Positions 38,998 through 39,575 of a stretch of DNA of 39,575 nt are shown one piece after another; within the stretch, counting starts at the first letter, position 1, and every line of letters begins with the position of its first letter. This DNA is from Flavobacterium sp. Lineage in GTDB: Bacteria; Bacteroidota; Bacteroidia; Flavobacteriales; Flavobacteriaceae. The position numbers and the translations under genes were made by a program. The notes beneath the pieces were generated by a model. The model made no database searches and was not told where the DNA came from. It saw only the letters and a list, made by a program, of their open reading frames with translations. The DNA is taken from positions 1 to 39,575 of the forward strand of contig NZ_PNJW01000026.1 of assembly GCF_013822155.1 (NCBI RefSeq), given 5' to 3'.

Positions 38998-39575
38998 ATG
39001 AAACAAGAAGTATATTTTAAAAACATACAAAGCAAAATAGTTGAGTTATTAGAGAGAGCGGAATTTGACATTAAAATTGCTGTAGCGTGGTTTACTGATG
39101 AGAAAATTATCCGAGTTTTAAATAAAAAAAAGAAAAATGGAGTAAATATTGAAGTTGTAATTTATAATGATAAAATAAATAAAGCTGATTTATATTTTGA
39201 ATTGGTAAAATCTGAGGTAAATTTTTATAAATCAAGTAAACTAATGCACAATAAGTTTTGTGTTATCGATGAAGAGATTGTAATCAATGGTTCTTATAAT
39301 TGGACAAACAATGCAACTTCAAATAACGAAAATATAACAGTTTTATACTCATTTGATTTAGTAACTAACTTCTTGGAAGAGTTTAATAAAATAACAACAT
39401 CAAAATTTATTTCAAAACTTAAACTTTCAGATTATTCAAAATCGAATTCATATGAATTCCAAGCAGATGAAATCATAAGCAAATATCAATTTCCCTTCTT
39501 TTTTAAAAGAAATGATGAAATTAAATTTATTAGAAATAAAAATGATATATTATATTTTTTTGATAGAGTTAAAGA
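38998..39575 (+). CDS. Phospholipase D-like domain protein, 3' end outside the window
   Basis: The frame is open from ATG 38998 to the window edge (192 codons seen). Residues 1-115 form a PLD-like domain: FDIKIAVAWFTDEKI, GVNIEVVIYND, then the HKD motif HNKFCVID (His84, Lys86, Asp91) and NGSYNWTNNA. One HKD motif is present, so two subunits would need to pair for a full active site. Single-HKD proteins of this type include Nuc-like nucleases and N-terminal modules of larger, sometimes helicase-bearing, defence or repair proteins. The rest of the protein is needed to decide. Confidence 0.88.
   Translation, partial: MKQEVYFKNIQSKIVELLERAEFDIKIAVAWFTDEKIIRVLNKKKKNGVNIEVVIYNDKINKADLYFELVKSEVNFYKSSKLMHNKFCVIDEEIVINGSYNWTNNATSNNENITVLYSFDLVTNFLEEFNKITTSKFISKLKLSDYSKSNSYEFQADEIISKYQFPFFFKRNDEIKFIRNKNDILYFFDRVK

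Overview
The window looks like chromosomal DNA of a low-GC Flavobacteriaceae bacterium, most likely Flavobacterium or a close relative. The evidence is the AT-rich sequence, the absence of Shine-Dalgarno sequences, many upstream TAnnTTTG motifs (the Bacteroidetes -7 promoter element), the gliding genes gldD and gldE next to ssb and mutY, a bacterial geranylgeranylglyceryl-phosphate synthase, DUF3127 and DUF4301 proteins, and a DUF4143 ATPase. The genus is an inference from these features; no database search was possible.

Layout. 1-2.1 kb: rpsB (5' end missing) and tsf, then a VF530-family gene. 2.1-9.6 kb: mixed housekeeping genes: ald and tag (divergent), a lipoprotein, aat, a DUF3127 OB-fold protein, a flavin reductase-like protein, a membrane histidine kinase, a HIT protein, greA, and a lipoprotein that looks like a Rieske protein without its histidine ligands. 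9.6-16.5 kb: a minus-strand block. An overlapping run (phosphopantetheinyl transferase, GGGP synthase, PnuC transporter, NadR-like kinase fused to DUF4301, ArfB-like hydrolase) is followed by a TPP riboswitch and the TonB-dependent receptor it controls. 16.7-21.3 kb: ahcY, a patatin/POTRA/beta-barrel outer-membrane protein and an orphan lipoprotein. 21.4-25.6 kb: rplU-rpmA, then an active/inactive pair of M16 peptidases. 25.7-30.6 kb: an EamA transporter, a frameshifted HMA-domain lipoprotein, and mutY-ssb-gldE-gldD. 30.7-36.4 kb: HU, a 30-residue mS38/bS22-like ribosomal protein missed by gene-length cut-offs, RNase G, a secreted protein and pbpC. 36.4 kb to the end: an AT-rich accessory end with a DUF4143 ATPase behind three 32-bp palindromic repeats, two tiny overlapping ORFs, an orphan ORF and a phospholipase D-like gene cut by the window edge.

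How the genes fit together. The clearest functional unit is vitamin uptake: the TPP riboswitch places the TonB receptor in thiamine (or thiamine precursor) import, and PnuC plus a nucleoside-kinase-like enzyme lie just upstream on the same strand. Whether those two serve thiamine or nicotinamide riboside cannot be decided here. mutY-ssb-gldE-gldD mixes DNA maintenance with gliding/type IX secretion, an order known from Flavobacterium johnsoniae.

No CRISPR array, insertion sequence, tRNA or rRNA was seen. The observations most worth following up are the 32-bp operator-like repeats before the DUF4143 gene, the kinase-DUF4301 fusion, the TPP riboswitch with a possible alternative pairing near the start codon, the terminator-like hairpin in the greA leader, the ligand-less Rieske-like lipoprotein, and the frameshift that displaces a Cys-rich tail from the HMA protein.
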